Below, piece by piece: positions 9,176 through 16,240 of a stretch of 36,411 bases of DNA (position 1 is the first letter of the stretch; each line of letters opens with the position of its first letter). The position numbers and the translations under genes are program-made. The stretch is from positions 1 to 36,411 of the forward strand of contig JAJRTR010000194.1 of assembly GCA_024278215.1 (NCBI GenBank). Direction: 5' to 3'. Origin of the DNA: a bacterium. Lineage in GTDB: Bacteria; UBP15; UBA6099; JAJRTR01. Under the pieces are notes generated by a model. It was not told where the DNA came from. It searched no databases and saw only the letters and a program-made list of their open reading frames with translations.

Positions 9176-9208
9176 AGCAGTTTCAATATCATAAAATGAT
9201 GTTCTGCT
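9176..9208. terminator. Weak imperfect stem between convergent genes
   Basis: Between the tex stop and the cyclase stop an interrupted stem can be drawn: AGCAG with CTGCT enclosing ATCAT-AAA-ATGAT. There is no T-run, so it is at best a weak bidirectional terminator. Nothing else is seen in this gap. Confidence 0.25.
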
Positions 9209-10461
9209 CACTTCGCGACCGGATCGAGTGAATAAGCGGCGACTTTTTTCTTTTTGCCCTTTATGCGCACAAGGCCGACACGCCTGAACTTATATTTTCT
9301 GCGCCCGACTGCCCTGTATGTCGCCGCCGAAACAAGTATGCAGCCTGTGCCTGCCATGCTCTCGAGCCGCTGGGCGATATTGACCGCGTCTCCGATCAGC
9401 GACCTGTCGCCCCGCCTCGTGCCGCCCATGTTTCCATGCACTACCTCTCCCGTATTTATCCCTATGCGCACCCTCACCTTCCGCACGGGATCATTGAAAT
9501 CGGCCTTCTTCGCCTCGACATCTATTTCCTCCTGTATGGCTATCGCGGCATCGACGGCGTCGGTGGCGTCATCGAATACCGCCATGACCGCATCTCCGAT
9601 AAATTTGTCGATGTCGCCGCCATGATCGTATATTATCTCACTTATCAGGTCGAAATGACTGTTGAGCATCGCGATAACTTCGCCCGGTTTTATCCTTTCT
9701 GAAATCGCAGAGAAGCCTACTATATCTGTAAACATGATTGTTTTCTCCGCCGTATGCTCCTCCAGCACATCGGTTCGGTGCTTTGCCGCGTTGGAGGCTT
9801 CCGCCCATGTTTCGTTCGACACGAGTTTTCTCACAATGCCCTGCAATCTTATGTTTTCGTCGATCGCATCCTGCAACTCATAGCGCACTCTGCCTATCAG
9901 GGCACTCATATAACCGAAAAAAACTCCGCATGATATCATGATAATATTCCAGAGCAGCACGGAGTATTTCAGTTTCGTTTCGTCAAAAACTGTAAAATTC
10001 AGTTTCATGAAAAACTCACGCGGCTCCAGTATTCCGTGCATCTGCATCATGATCATGATGTCGAATGCAGCGCACGAAAGTATGCTCAGGGTGGTCGTCA
10101 CTGTTTTTGAATTCGATATGATTGCAACGATCAGGATCATCACGAGAAAAGCGAACATGAACGGACTTTTCTCGGCACCCGAGTAATACACGCCGATCAC
10201 TATTATGATGATGAATATCATTCCGTTCATCATGGCGAACGCCCTGACGGGGTAGTCTTTTTTTATAAAGTAGAAAGAAAGTATATTTACGACTATGAGC
10301 CCGACTGCCGTAAGTATCAGGCTGAAAAGGCTGAAAACGTGATAGTGGAAAACTGCAACACCCATGCCGACGAGCATCAGCAGACTTGTGCCGATACGCG
10401 CCTTCAGCATCGGCCTCAACAGGCGCATATATCTTATTTCGTCTTCACGCGCTTTGGGCAT
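9208..10461 (-). CDS. Membrane-bound class III adenylate cyclase
   Basis: A 417-residue protein with six or so hydrophobic segments (about 24-65, 73-93, 101-140, 166-190), a short linker with coiled-coil character (190-215), then a class III cyclase domain (240-400). The metal-binding aspartates are D246 ('FTDIVGFS') and D290 ('KFIGDAVMAVF'). The transition-state Asn/Arg pair lies in 'GDAVNIAQRLE' (N361, R365). K286 plus a serine at the position equivalent to the CyaC threonine ('SLIGDAVN') favour ATP, hence cAMP, over GTP (inference from family rules). No PAS, GAF or HAMP domain is recognised, so any signal is sensed by the membrane part. I chose ATG 10461 with GGAAAAA upstream; a TTG at 10536 would add 25 residues of poor quality. 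Confidence 0.9.
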   Translation of the reverse strand: MPKAREDEIRYMRLLRPMLKARIGTSLLMLVGMGVAVFHYHVFSLFSLILTAVGLIVVNILSFYFIKKDYPVRAFAMMNGMIFIIIIVIGVYYSGAEKSPFMFAFLVMILIVAIISNSKTVTTTLSILSCAAFDIMIMMQMHGILEPREFFMKLNFTVFDETKLKYSVLLWNIIMISCGVFFGYMSALIGRVRYELQDAIDENIRLQGIVRKLVSNETWAEASNAAKHRTDVLEEHTAEKTIMFTDIVGFSAISERIKPGEVIAMLNSHFDLISEIIYDHGGDIDKFIGDAVMAVFDDATDAVDAAIAIQEEIDVEAKKADFNDPVRKVRVRIGINTGEVVHGNMGGTRRGDRSLIGDAVNIAQRLESMAGTGCILVSAATYRAVGRRKYKFRRVGLVRIKGKKKKVAAYSLDPVAK

Positions 10462-10565
10462 AATTTTTCCAGTTTTTTCCGCTCCGGCATTACTTGCAGA
10501 CGTGCAGATTGTACGTCCGGCCCCGCACAGAGTCAACGCGGTAGTATTGCTGTTTTATCCCGATC

Positions 10566-10614
10566 TGTCATATCATCATATATGCGTGACATATATTTTT
10601 CGATTTACCATAAT
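10566..10614 (+). promoter_or_regulatory. Sigma-70-like promoter with possible operator for the acyl-CoA dehydrogenase
   Basis: GTGACA (10586-10591), 17 bases, CATAAT (10609-10614): each hexamer is one base from consensus. The predicted start near 10621 leaves a leader of about 12 nt carrying AAGGTGA before ATG 10633. TGTCA (10566-10570) and TGACA (10587-10591) form a small inverted repeat overlapping the -35, a possible repressor site. The rest of the 171-bp gap to the divergent cyclase shows nothing clear. Confidence 0.5.
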
Positions 10615-10632
10615 ATGAAGTAAGGTGAAATA

Positions 10633-11787
10633 ATGGATTTCAGATTGACAGAAGAGCAGCGGATGTGGCGCGGATCAGTGCGCCGGTTCGCCTGCGACAA
10701 ACTTTTCCAGGCTGCTTTCATACATGACGAAGCACAGACCTTCGCGGTGGAACTCCTGCCCGAGATGAAAGAACTCGGCTACTGGGGCGCTTTTGTACCG
10801 TTGGAATACGGCGGTGCGGGCGGCGACAATTTCTTATGGGTGCTGATGATGGAGGAGGTAGGCCGCGTGGACGGCGGCATGGGCATCGCGCTTTTGAGCC
10901 ACGCGAATTGTGTTCGTTCAATAATGATAATGGGCAGCGAGGAGCAGAAGCGGAAATATCTGCCCGGCCTGTCCGGGAAAGGCGGGGTCGCGGGGTTTGC
11001 ACTCACTGAGCCCGATGCAGGCTCCGATGCAGCGGCAATCGTCTCGACAGCCGTGAGACGCGGCGACAAATATATTCTTAACGGAAGCAAAGCTTTTGTT
11101 ACGAATGCGGGCATAGCCGATGTTTATATAGTGTTCGCGAAAACAGACGTCAAAACCGGAGCGGGCGGCATATCCGCTTTCATCGTAGACGCAGACGCGC
11201 CGGGTTTGAGCATCGGCTCGATGGAAAACAAACTCGGTGTGCGCACGTGCGCGACGGGCGAGGTTATTCTCGACGATTGCGAAGTCCCCGCGGAAGACCT
11301 TCTCGGTCGCGAAAACTACGGATGGAAAGACCTGATGGAAATGTTTGCTGTGCAGAGACTCGGAATCGCGGCGATAGCCGTCGGCACCGCCCAGGGGGCA
11401 CTGGACTGGGCGTTGAGCTACACGACGGAACGGCCTGCTTTCGGAAAGATGGTATCGGGCTTCCAGGGTGTGCAATGGATGCTGGCGGATATGAAGACCC
11501 AGATCGAGGCGGCGCGTATGCTGACATACCGGGGCGCGGACCTCGCCGACCGCCGCATGCCCCACAGGCAGGAGGCGGCGATGGCGAAAGTTTTCGCAAG
11601 CGAAATGTGTATGCGGGTGACGACTGATACCGTGCAGCTTTTCGGCGCGCACGGCTACTGCAAATCATTCCCGGTCGAGCGCTATTTCAGAGACGCAAAG
11701 ATGTATGCCGTCGGCGGCGGCACAACGCAGATACTTCGCACACTTATCGCGCGCGATATGATAAAGGAAGTGCAGGATAGAAAATAA
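10633..11787 (+). CDS. Acyl-CoA dehydrogenase-family flavoprotein with unusual active site
   Basis: A 384-residue protein of standard acyl-CoA dehydrogenase length. Family motifs: 'GFALTEPDAGSD' (121-132), 'LNGSKAFVTNA' (149-159), 'KLGVRTCATGEVILDDCEVP' (200-219), 'RPAFGKMVSGFQGVQWMLADM' region (267-287) and 'LFGAHGYCKSFPVERYFRDAK' region (336-356). Such enzymes oxidise acyl-CoA to enoyl-CoA using FAD and pass electrons to ETF. Neither usual catalytic glutamate is present: the C-terminal 'YEGT' position reads G-G-G-T (G362), and the isovaleryl/long-chain position before the arginine in 'AVQRLGI' is Q241. Either another residue is the base, as in the Asp-dependent cyclohexanecarboxyl-CoA dehydrogenases, or the reaction differs. 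AAGGTGA precedes the ATG. It is a single gene with its own promoter candidate. Confidence 0.92.
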   Translation: MDFRLTEEQRMWRGSVRRFACDKLFQAAFIHDEAQTFAVELLPEMKELGYWGAFVPLEYGGAGGDNFLWVLMMEEVGRVDGGMGIALLSHANCVRSIMIMGSEEQKRKYLPGLSGKGGVAGFALTEPDAGSDAAAIVSTAVRRGDKYILNGSKAFVTNAGIADVYIVFAKTDVKTGAGGISAFIVDADAPGLSIGSMENKLGVRTCATGEVILDDCEVPAEDLLGRENYGWKDLMEMFAVQRLGIAAIAVGTAQGALDWALSYTTERPAFGKMVSGFQGVQWMLADMKTQIEAARMLTYRGADLADRRMPHRQEAAMAKVFASEMCMRVTTDTVQLFGAHGYCKSFPVERYFRDAKMYAVGGGTTQILRTLIARDMIKEVQDRK

Positions 11788-11919
11788 AGCGGAAATCTGT
11801 TTACAGCAGCAATAGAACAGACTTTGCAAGCGGCTCGATATAATAAATTTCGTGATCGGTGTCAGTTGGCGTATACTACGCTCATAGTGATATATAGAAA
11901 AGTTTTGGTTACAATAAGG

Positions 11920-11925
11920 TATAAT
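11920..11925 (+). promoter_or_regulatory. Perfect TATAAT -10 box just upstream of repeat copy 2
   Basis: TATAAT lies so that a transcript would start near 11932, almost exactly at the first base of the repeat element (11933). The -35 region is poor (no TTGACA-like hexamer at 16-18 bp). If used, it would produce an RNA carrying the whole element as the 5' leader of the M48 protease gene. The rest of the gap after the acyl-CoA dehydrogenase gene (11788-11919) shows no other feature. Confidence 0.35.
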
Positions 11926-11932
11926 GTTAGAT

Positions 11933-12108
11933 GCAATTGCAAAATTATGTTCGTAGCGAGGTCGAACGAAATTTTTCAGTAACAAGTCGGCGGTGCAAAA
12001 TCCCCGCAGGCGTACTCGCCAAGTACGTTGAGGAAGATTTTGTACCGACAAAGCAGCTATGGACAATTGCAGCCGACCGCAGCAGAATCGGAATTTTGCA
12101 ATTGGCTC
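11933..12108 (+). repeat. Structured repeat element, copy 2 (complete)
   Basis: Complete copy of about 176 bp. Its ends are a near-perfect 14-bp inverted repeat, GCAATTGCAAAATT and AATTTTGCAATTGGC (one extra G). Inside are a TTCGT/ACGAA hairpin, a GTCGG/CCGAC pair closing a central arm with GGCG-TACT-CGCC, and a 3' hairpin CAATTGCA ... TGCAATTG with inner CCGA/TCGG. The 3' TTGCAATTG can pair with either the 5' end or the internal CAATTGCA, so two exclusive folds are possible. It lies in the same orientation as copy 1 and ends 42 nt before the M48 ATG. A 60-codon open frame crosses it but has no ribosome site and is not conserved in copy 1. Confidence 0.75.
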
Positions 12109-12150
12109 GTTAGAATTATAATATTGTGAAGCTCTTCGAGAGAGAGTGTG

Positions 12151-12876
12151 ATGTTTATGAAAAAAACAGCGGTATTTATAATGATGGTACTGGCTTTGTG
12201 CATCTTCCCCGGCACATCATTTGCGAAGCAGCAGGGAGACAGCCCGGAGATTGAAGCGTTGAGAAAGCATGTCGAGCAGATCGCTTTCAAGCTTCGCGAC
12301 CAGATGTCGAGACCCGACAAATTGAGAAATGTACATGTGCAGAAGGGACCCGACATAAACGCCTTCGCGGACAACAAAGGCGATATAACTATTTTTACGG
12401 GGATGATAGATTTTGTAAGGAACGAAGACGAACTGGCAACTGTTATCGGGCATGAACTTGCGCACTTGTCGGCGCAGCATATAAAACGAAGTATCGGCAC
12501 GAGCATACTGGCGACAGTTGCGCAGGAGGCGATCGGCGGCACACTTGGCAACCTGGCGGGCTCGGCGCTTTTTACCAAGCAAAGCCGCAAGCACGAAAGG
12601 GAGGCGGACCGGCTGGGTATGCTCTATATGTGGCGCGCCGGGTACGATCCCCGTTTGATCTGGAAGTTCTGGACCGACATGGACAAGCAGATGAAAGCCG
12701 GAAATTCAAAAATCGAGAAATTCCTCAGCACGCACCCTGTGCACAGCGAAAGGATAGAAAACTTCAAGGTCCTGCTTGTGCGCTACTGCAAAGAATTCCC
12801 CGAACTCAACTATTGTCCGGGAATCATGGGAAACGAAGACCTGATAAGAACATTTAATGAATTCGAGGCCAGGTAA
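12151..12876 (+). CDS. Exported M48-family metalloprotease
   Basis: A 241-residue zinc protease. A signal peptide at residues 1-25 ('MKKTAVFIMMVLALCIFPGTSFA') indicates periplasmic location; the Cys in it does not form a good lipobox. The zinc motif is HELAH (H101-H105) in 'VIGHELAHLSAQH', with the third ligand E151 in 'HEREADRLG', and the M48 motif 'FLSTHPVHSERI' (191-202). This is the minimal M48 form without the TPR domain of BepA or the membrane helices of HtpX; such proteins are linked to envelope protein quality control. I chose ATG 12151 behind a GAGAGAG motif; GTG 12148 and ATG 12157 are alternatives. The 3' end overlaps the next gene by 20 bp, so the two are probably cotranscribed. 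Confidence 0.92.
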   Translation: MFMKKTAVFIMMVLALCIFPGTSFAKQQGDSPEIEALRKHVEQIAFKLRDQMSRPDKLRNVHVQKGPDINAFADNKGDITIFTGMIDFVRNEDELATVIGHELAHLSAQHIKRSIGTSILATVAQEAIGGTLGNLAGSALFTKQSRKHEREADRLGMLYMWRAGYDPRLIWKFWTDMDKQMKAGNSKIEKFLSTHPVHSERIENFKVLLVRYCKEFPELNYCPGIMGNEDLIRTFNEFEAR

Positions 12877-13939
12877 TCTTTTGAGAAAAATATTCCTTTT
12901 GTTTTTAGCTTTAGTTGCTTTTTCTTACACTGCAAGTTTTGTGTCGGCGGAAGAAAAACCGGCTGACGGGAAATACATGACCAAAGTCAGCGCTTTTCAG
13001 GAAGGCGACTTTGTGAAAGCGGAACCGTTCAAGCTTATCGGCGGTGGCGAATTCGATCTTGCAGATTACAAAGGTAAAAAAGTTGTTATTATCGCGTTCT
13101 GGCTTCCCAACTGCGAACTGTGCTTCGATCAACTGCGTGACCTGAAGAAATTCATTTCGGAAAACGACAGAAAAAAACACGTAGTTGTGTTAACAGTTAC
13201 CAAGGCCGCGACCAGAGAAGAAATCGCAATCGCAAAGTATTTCATAAAAAGGGAGAAAATCACTTTCCCGGTTGCTATGGACGATGACACGGTGATAGCG
13301 AGGAGTTTCGGGGCATCCCAGATTCCCTTTTATGTCGCGATCGACAAGAAAGGCAGACTGGTATCGCCAAAAGTGAGTTATCCCGAAAAGAAGATCAGGG
13401 ACCTGTCGTTTTTCGACTACGTGGATGTTCTGATTGCCGACCGGGAAATACCGAAAATCCAGTATTATCCATATAATTGCTCCGAAAAGATGAAAAAACT
13501 TATCGGCACCATACCGCCGCAGTTTTCCCTCGAGTCCGTGCGCGGCAGGACTTTCGATCTATCCGAATATAAAGATAAGATGAATGTCGTTCTTGTCTTC
13601 TGGCACCCGTACAGCCAGACGAGTCTGCGCGAGATGAAAAAGCTCATAAAGTATTACAGCCGCTACCGCCGCGATCACAACTTTGTCCTCCTCACGTTCG
13701 TTTCAATATACGGGCAGAGCCAGAAAGACACAACTGCACAATTCATCGCGCAAAATAATCTCTCTTTCCCTGTTCTCGATGATTCAGGAAGCGTTGTCGG
13801 CAAAAAATACGGCATCGAAAAGATACCGACAACTTTCTTCATTAACAAAAAAGGCAGGATCGTCGAGATCATCGAAAGCGAAACGCGAATTGTTGAAAAA
13901 AGATTCAACGCTGTTTTCGATTCTCTGATGAAGGATTGA
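12857..13939 (+). CDS. Secreted tandem thioredoxin-like (TlpA/AhpC-TSA type) protein
   Basis: A 360-residue protein with an N-terminal signal peptide (about 9-31, ending 'FVSA-EEKP') and two thioredoxin-fold domains. Domain 1 (about 45-200) has an active-site CxxC in 'WLPNCELC' (C86, C89) and the cis-proline in 'SQIPFYV' (P157). Domain 2 (about 215-360) keeps the fold landmarks 'FWHPYSQTS' and 'KIPTTFFINKKGRIVEI' (P324), but both cysteines are replaced by serine (S253, S256). The first domain may reduce or oxidise periplasmic thiols; the second may bind substrate only. ATG 12857 overlaps the M48 gene; a TTG at 12881 behind an AGGT is a possible alternative start. Pairing with M48 suggests a shared envelope role (inference). 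Confidence 0.87.
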   Translation: MNSRPGNLLRKIFLLFLALVAFSYTASFVSAEEKPADGKYMTKVSAFQEGDFVKAEPFKLIGGGEFDLADYKGKKVVIIAFWLPNCELCFDQLRDLKKFISENDRKKHVVVLTVTKAATREEIAIAKYFIKREKITFPVAMDDDTVIARSFGASQIPFYVAIDKKGRLVSPKVSYPEKKIRDLSFFDYVDVLIADREIPKIQYYPYNCSEKMKKLIGTIPPQFSLESVRGRTFDLSEYKDKMNVVLVFWHPYSQTSLREMKKLIKYYSRYRRDHNFVLLTFVSIYGQSQKDTTAQFIAQNNLSFPVLDDSGSVVGKKYGIEKIPTTFFINKKGRIVEIIESETRIVEKRFNAVFDSLMKD

Positions 13940-13995
13940 CCTCTCTTCGTTTCAAACCCCACCGTTCCGACCTGCAAATTGGCTTTGATTGTTTG

Positions 13996-14022
13996 TTGAC
14001 ATAAAACAAGATAGAATATCAT
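13996..14022 (+). promoter_or_regulatory. Possible promoter of the Fe-S protein/DUF169 unit
   Basis: TTGACA (13996-14001) followed after a short 15-base spacer by TATCAT (14017-14022). The -35 is perfect, but the spacing is below the usual 16-18. The 112-bp gap after the thioredoxin gene otherwise shows no terminator hairpin. Confidence 0.3.
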
Positions 14023-14060
14023 ATCCTTACAATTGACATAAACCGGAGCATGTGTTTCGT

Positions 14061-14858
14061 ATGTCGTTTATTCATGACATGACAGGGGAAGGCCGTTCGT
14101 TGCAAAAAAAAGGGCTGTATATGCTCGCGCGTTATCTCGAGCTGCCTTTCCTGTGGCTTTCCTATAGACTGCTAAGAGGTAAATGGAAGCGTTTCGGCGA
14201 CATCCCTGTAATAAGGTATATCTTCGCGCATCTTATTGTGAAACCGATAGCACGCCACGGCGACACGGGCAGCCCCATACCATACAAAGAAGTTCTCAAG
14301 CATATCGATCAACTCGAAGGCGCTATCGCTGTGGGCACTTGCAGATGCAGGATAACAAACGACGGCTGCGACCATCCGCTTGAAACAGACATCGTCGTGC
14401 GCGCAGGTGAGGAAGCCTTCCGCAGGGCGTTCCCCGATGTCTACAGACCGATCTCGAAGGAGGAAGCAAAGAAGATAATGAGCGACGGTCGTGCGGCGGG
14501 TCTGTTCCCGATGGTTTTCTATCACTGCCCTTCTACGGGAGTTGTCGAATACGCGATTTGCAATTGCTGCAAGTGCGGCTGTGCGATTACAATATTAAAC
14601 AACGAGCTGGGCGACGACGTTTTCCCGCTTAAGCGCGGCGAATGGATTTCAATCACGGACAGAAATAAGTGTACCGGACATGGCTCGTGTGTGGATATAT
14701 GCCCTTTCGGCGCGAGAGAAATTGTGGGAGGCAAGGCAGTAACCAGAGAGTGTCTCGGGTGCGGTCTCTGCGAGGACGCCTGCCCCGAAAACGCAATCGT
14801 CATGAAGAATATCGCCCACGGCCACGACAACGATAAAAATAATGAATATATAAAATAG
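14061..14858 (+). CDS. 4Fe-4S ferredoxin-domain protein with extra cysteine clusters
   Basis: A 265-residue cytosolic protein (numbering here from GTG 14052, adding 3). The C-terminus is a two-cluster ferredoxin domain: cluster 1 'CTGHGSCVDICP' (C207, C213, C217) and cluster 2 'CLGCGLCEDACP' (C234, C237, C240, C244). In cluster 1 the second ligand position is His210 instead of Cys. Upstream are a CRC...C motif (C97, C99, C106 in 'CRCRITNDGCDHP') and 'ICNCCKCGCAI' (170-177), a layout I know from uncharacterised ferredoxin-like proteins of anaerobes, possibly binding another metal centre. It probably transfers electrons for an unknown partner. GGAG at 14044-14047 fits neither start ideally (4 nt to the GTG, 13 nt to ATG 14061). 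The next gene begins 18 nt after its stop, indicating one operon. Confidence 0.85.
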   Translation: MSFIHDMTGEGRSLQKKGLYMLARYLELPFLWLSYRLLRGKWKRFGDIPVIRYIFAHLIVKPIARHGDTGSPIPYKEVLKHIDQLEGAIAVGTCRCRITNDGCDHPLETDIVVRAGEEAFRRAFPDVYRPISKEEAKKIMSDGRAAGLFPMVFYHCPSTGVVEYAICNCCKCGCAITILNNELGDDVFPLKRGEWISITDRNKCTGHGSCVDICPFGAREIVGGKAVTRECLGCGLCEDACPENAIVMKNIAHGHDNDKNNEYIK

Positions 14859-14876
14859 GATAGAGGCAGAAAAGAC

Positions 14877-15650
14877 ATGTCGAATATAACTGTAAAAGTC
14901 GGGCCCCTTCCCGCCGGAATAAAAATAAACCCTTCAGGTTCCGGCGACTATCCGAAGGGGAAAGAGTATAAAGGCATTTCATATTGCGACGCGTTGCGCC
15001 GCGCGACTACCGGCAAAGGCGGCGCGCTGGTTATCGGGCCGGACTCGGTGAGCACCTGCCTGTGGAACCCGCAGGTTTTCGGTTTTAAGCCACCCGACGA
15101 CAGGTTCGATCTGAAAGTCGAATACTCGCTGCCCGGAAACACGGAAAACATTCTCATTGCGCCGCTGGATTATTATGAATCCGGTTATCCGCCGGATGTT
15201 GTTGTGATCAGGACTGTACCGAGCGAGGTCAGGAAGATATACAACGCGCTCGGCGAATCGAGATTCAACGTCGATATGGCGGGGCGGCTCGACCGGTCCG
15301 CGATTGAGATTTTCAGCGGAGGCGGGCGCGGGAGAGACAAGAGAAGAGTCAAAATCGTCAGCAGGATTCTCGGTGATCTGAACCAGTTTCCGGAATGGCG
15401 GGATTTCACAAAGTTTATTTTCAAATATGAATGGACAACATATATTTTCGATCTTTTTCTCGATCGTTTCCTCGCCAATATGTCGCTGTGCCGCAATGCG
15501 ACGGTTATACCGCACCTGACGGGCAAAGCAAACATATCATTTTTCTGTACCGGCGCTATTGCGTGGGGACTCAATAATCCGAGGCATATCGCATGCGGCA
15601 TCCCCTACCCTCTTGCCGAGGGCATCCGCTTTATTTCCGAAAGCGCATGA
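14877..15650 (+). CDS. DUF169 (COG2043-type) family protein
   Basis: A 257-residue soluble protein resembling DUF169. Supporting features are the 'GISYCDALRRAT' N-terminal segment (C37), 'STCLWNPQVFGF' (C61), a central 'VVVIRTVPSEVRKIYNAL' type segment, and the C-terminal 'SFFCTGAIAWG...IACGIPYPLAEGI', where conserved cysteines and GIP are typical of the family. The biochemical function of DUF169 is unknown to me. The family is common in anaerobes and archaea and often sits near Fe-S or metal-related genes, which fits the ferredoxin gene directly upstream. A ribosome site (GAGG) precedes ATG 14877. It is last in its two-gene unit and followed by a strong bidirectional terminator. Confidence 0.8.
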   Translation: MSNITVKVGPLPAGIKINPSGSGDYPKGKEYKGISYCDALRRATTGKGGALVIGPDSVSTCLWNPQVFGFKPPDDRFDLKVEYSLPGNTENILIAPLDYYESGYPPDVVVIRTVPSEVRKIYNALGESRFNVDMAGRLDRSAIEIFSGGGRGRDKRRVKIVSRILGDLNQFPEWRDFTKFIFKYEWTTYIFDLFLDRFLANMSLCRNATVIPHLTGKANISFFCTGAIAWGLNNPRHIACGIPYPLAEGIRFISESA

Positions 15651-15665
15651 CGAAAGTATCATAAA

Positions 15666-15697
15666 AAACCCGAACCTGAAATTTCAGGCCCGGGTTT
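15666..15697. terminator. Strong bidirectional terminator hairpin
   Basis: AAACCCG pairs with CGGGTTT and, across an AA/CC internal loop, CCTGA pairs with TCAGG around an AATT loop: 12 bp in all. T-rich flanks on both sides (TTTATAT rightwards; a run of A at 15663-15668, read as T on the other strand) suit termination of both the DUF169 unit and the giant minus-strand gene ending at 15742. Confidence 0.8.
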
Positions 15698-15741
15698 ATA
15701 TGCTTTATATATCGGCGGCGCGTCGCTATGCCGTCGTCGCT

Positions 15742-16240
15742 TTACTTCGTTATTGTCAATACGCAACCTGTGTCTGCGACGTCGATCCAGTACCCGTACC
15801 ATGGAATGATGTATGCGCTGTCGTTCGCTTCGAGTTTCCTGTAGCCGAGCGTGTCACTGTAGTAATAAATCGGCACAAGGGTTTTCGATTGTCCGGAACA
15901 ATCGAGACTCACTTTGCTGTCACCCCAGAATATGCTTTCATTGAACGGGTCCGATATTACATTCCAGCCCTGCTGTAGTGTGATCTGATATGAGTTCCCT
16001 GAATAATCCGTTCCGTGCGCGCTTACCGCACCTATATCCGATTCGGAATATATCCAGAGACCTTCGGCGAAGTCCATATCGACCTTCGTTTCGGAAGTCA
16101 GGAACTCGAAGGTGCCGCCGGTCTGTTTCACAATTTCATAAACGTTCACGCCGAAGACTGTCGCCGGGCTGATGTAGGCGTTCTGCTGAGAGACGCCGAC
16201 GAGCGACCAGCCTTTATTGATGATGAGACCCGAGGCAGTC
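15742..16240 (-). other. C-terminal GW-module domain of the giant protein
   Basis: About 165 residues with two parallel modules, 'GLIINKGWSLVGVS...' and '...ITLQQGWNVISDPF', each followed by a 'GLWIYSES'/'GYWIDVAD' type strand. This resembles the 'GWNLIS' beta-rich domains at the ends of other large secreted bacterial proteins. No LPXTG, PEP-CTERM, OmpA-like, autotransporter or RTX signature is seen. Confidence 0.55.

Noticed and set aside
8669-9211. 180-codon minus-strand frame opposite tex
   Set aside because: Lies over the S1 domain coding region of tex; no supporting motif or ribosome site.
11931-12113. 60-codon frame across repeat copy 2
   Set aside because: Frame is not preserved in copy 1, no ribosome site; the conservation is at the nucleotide and structure level.
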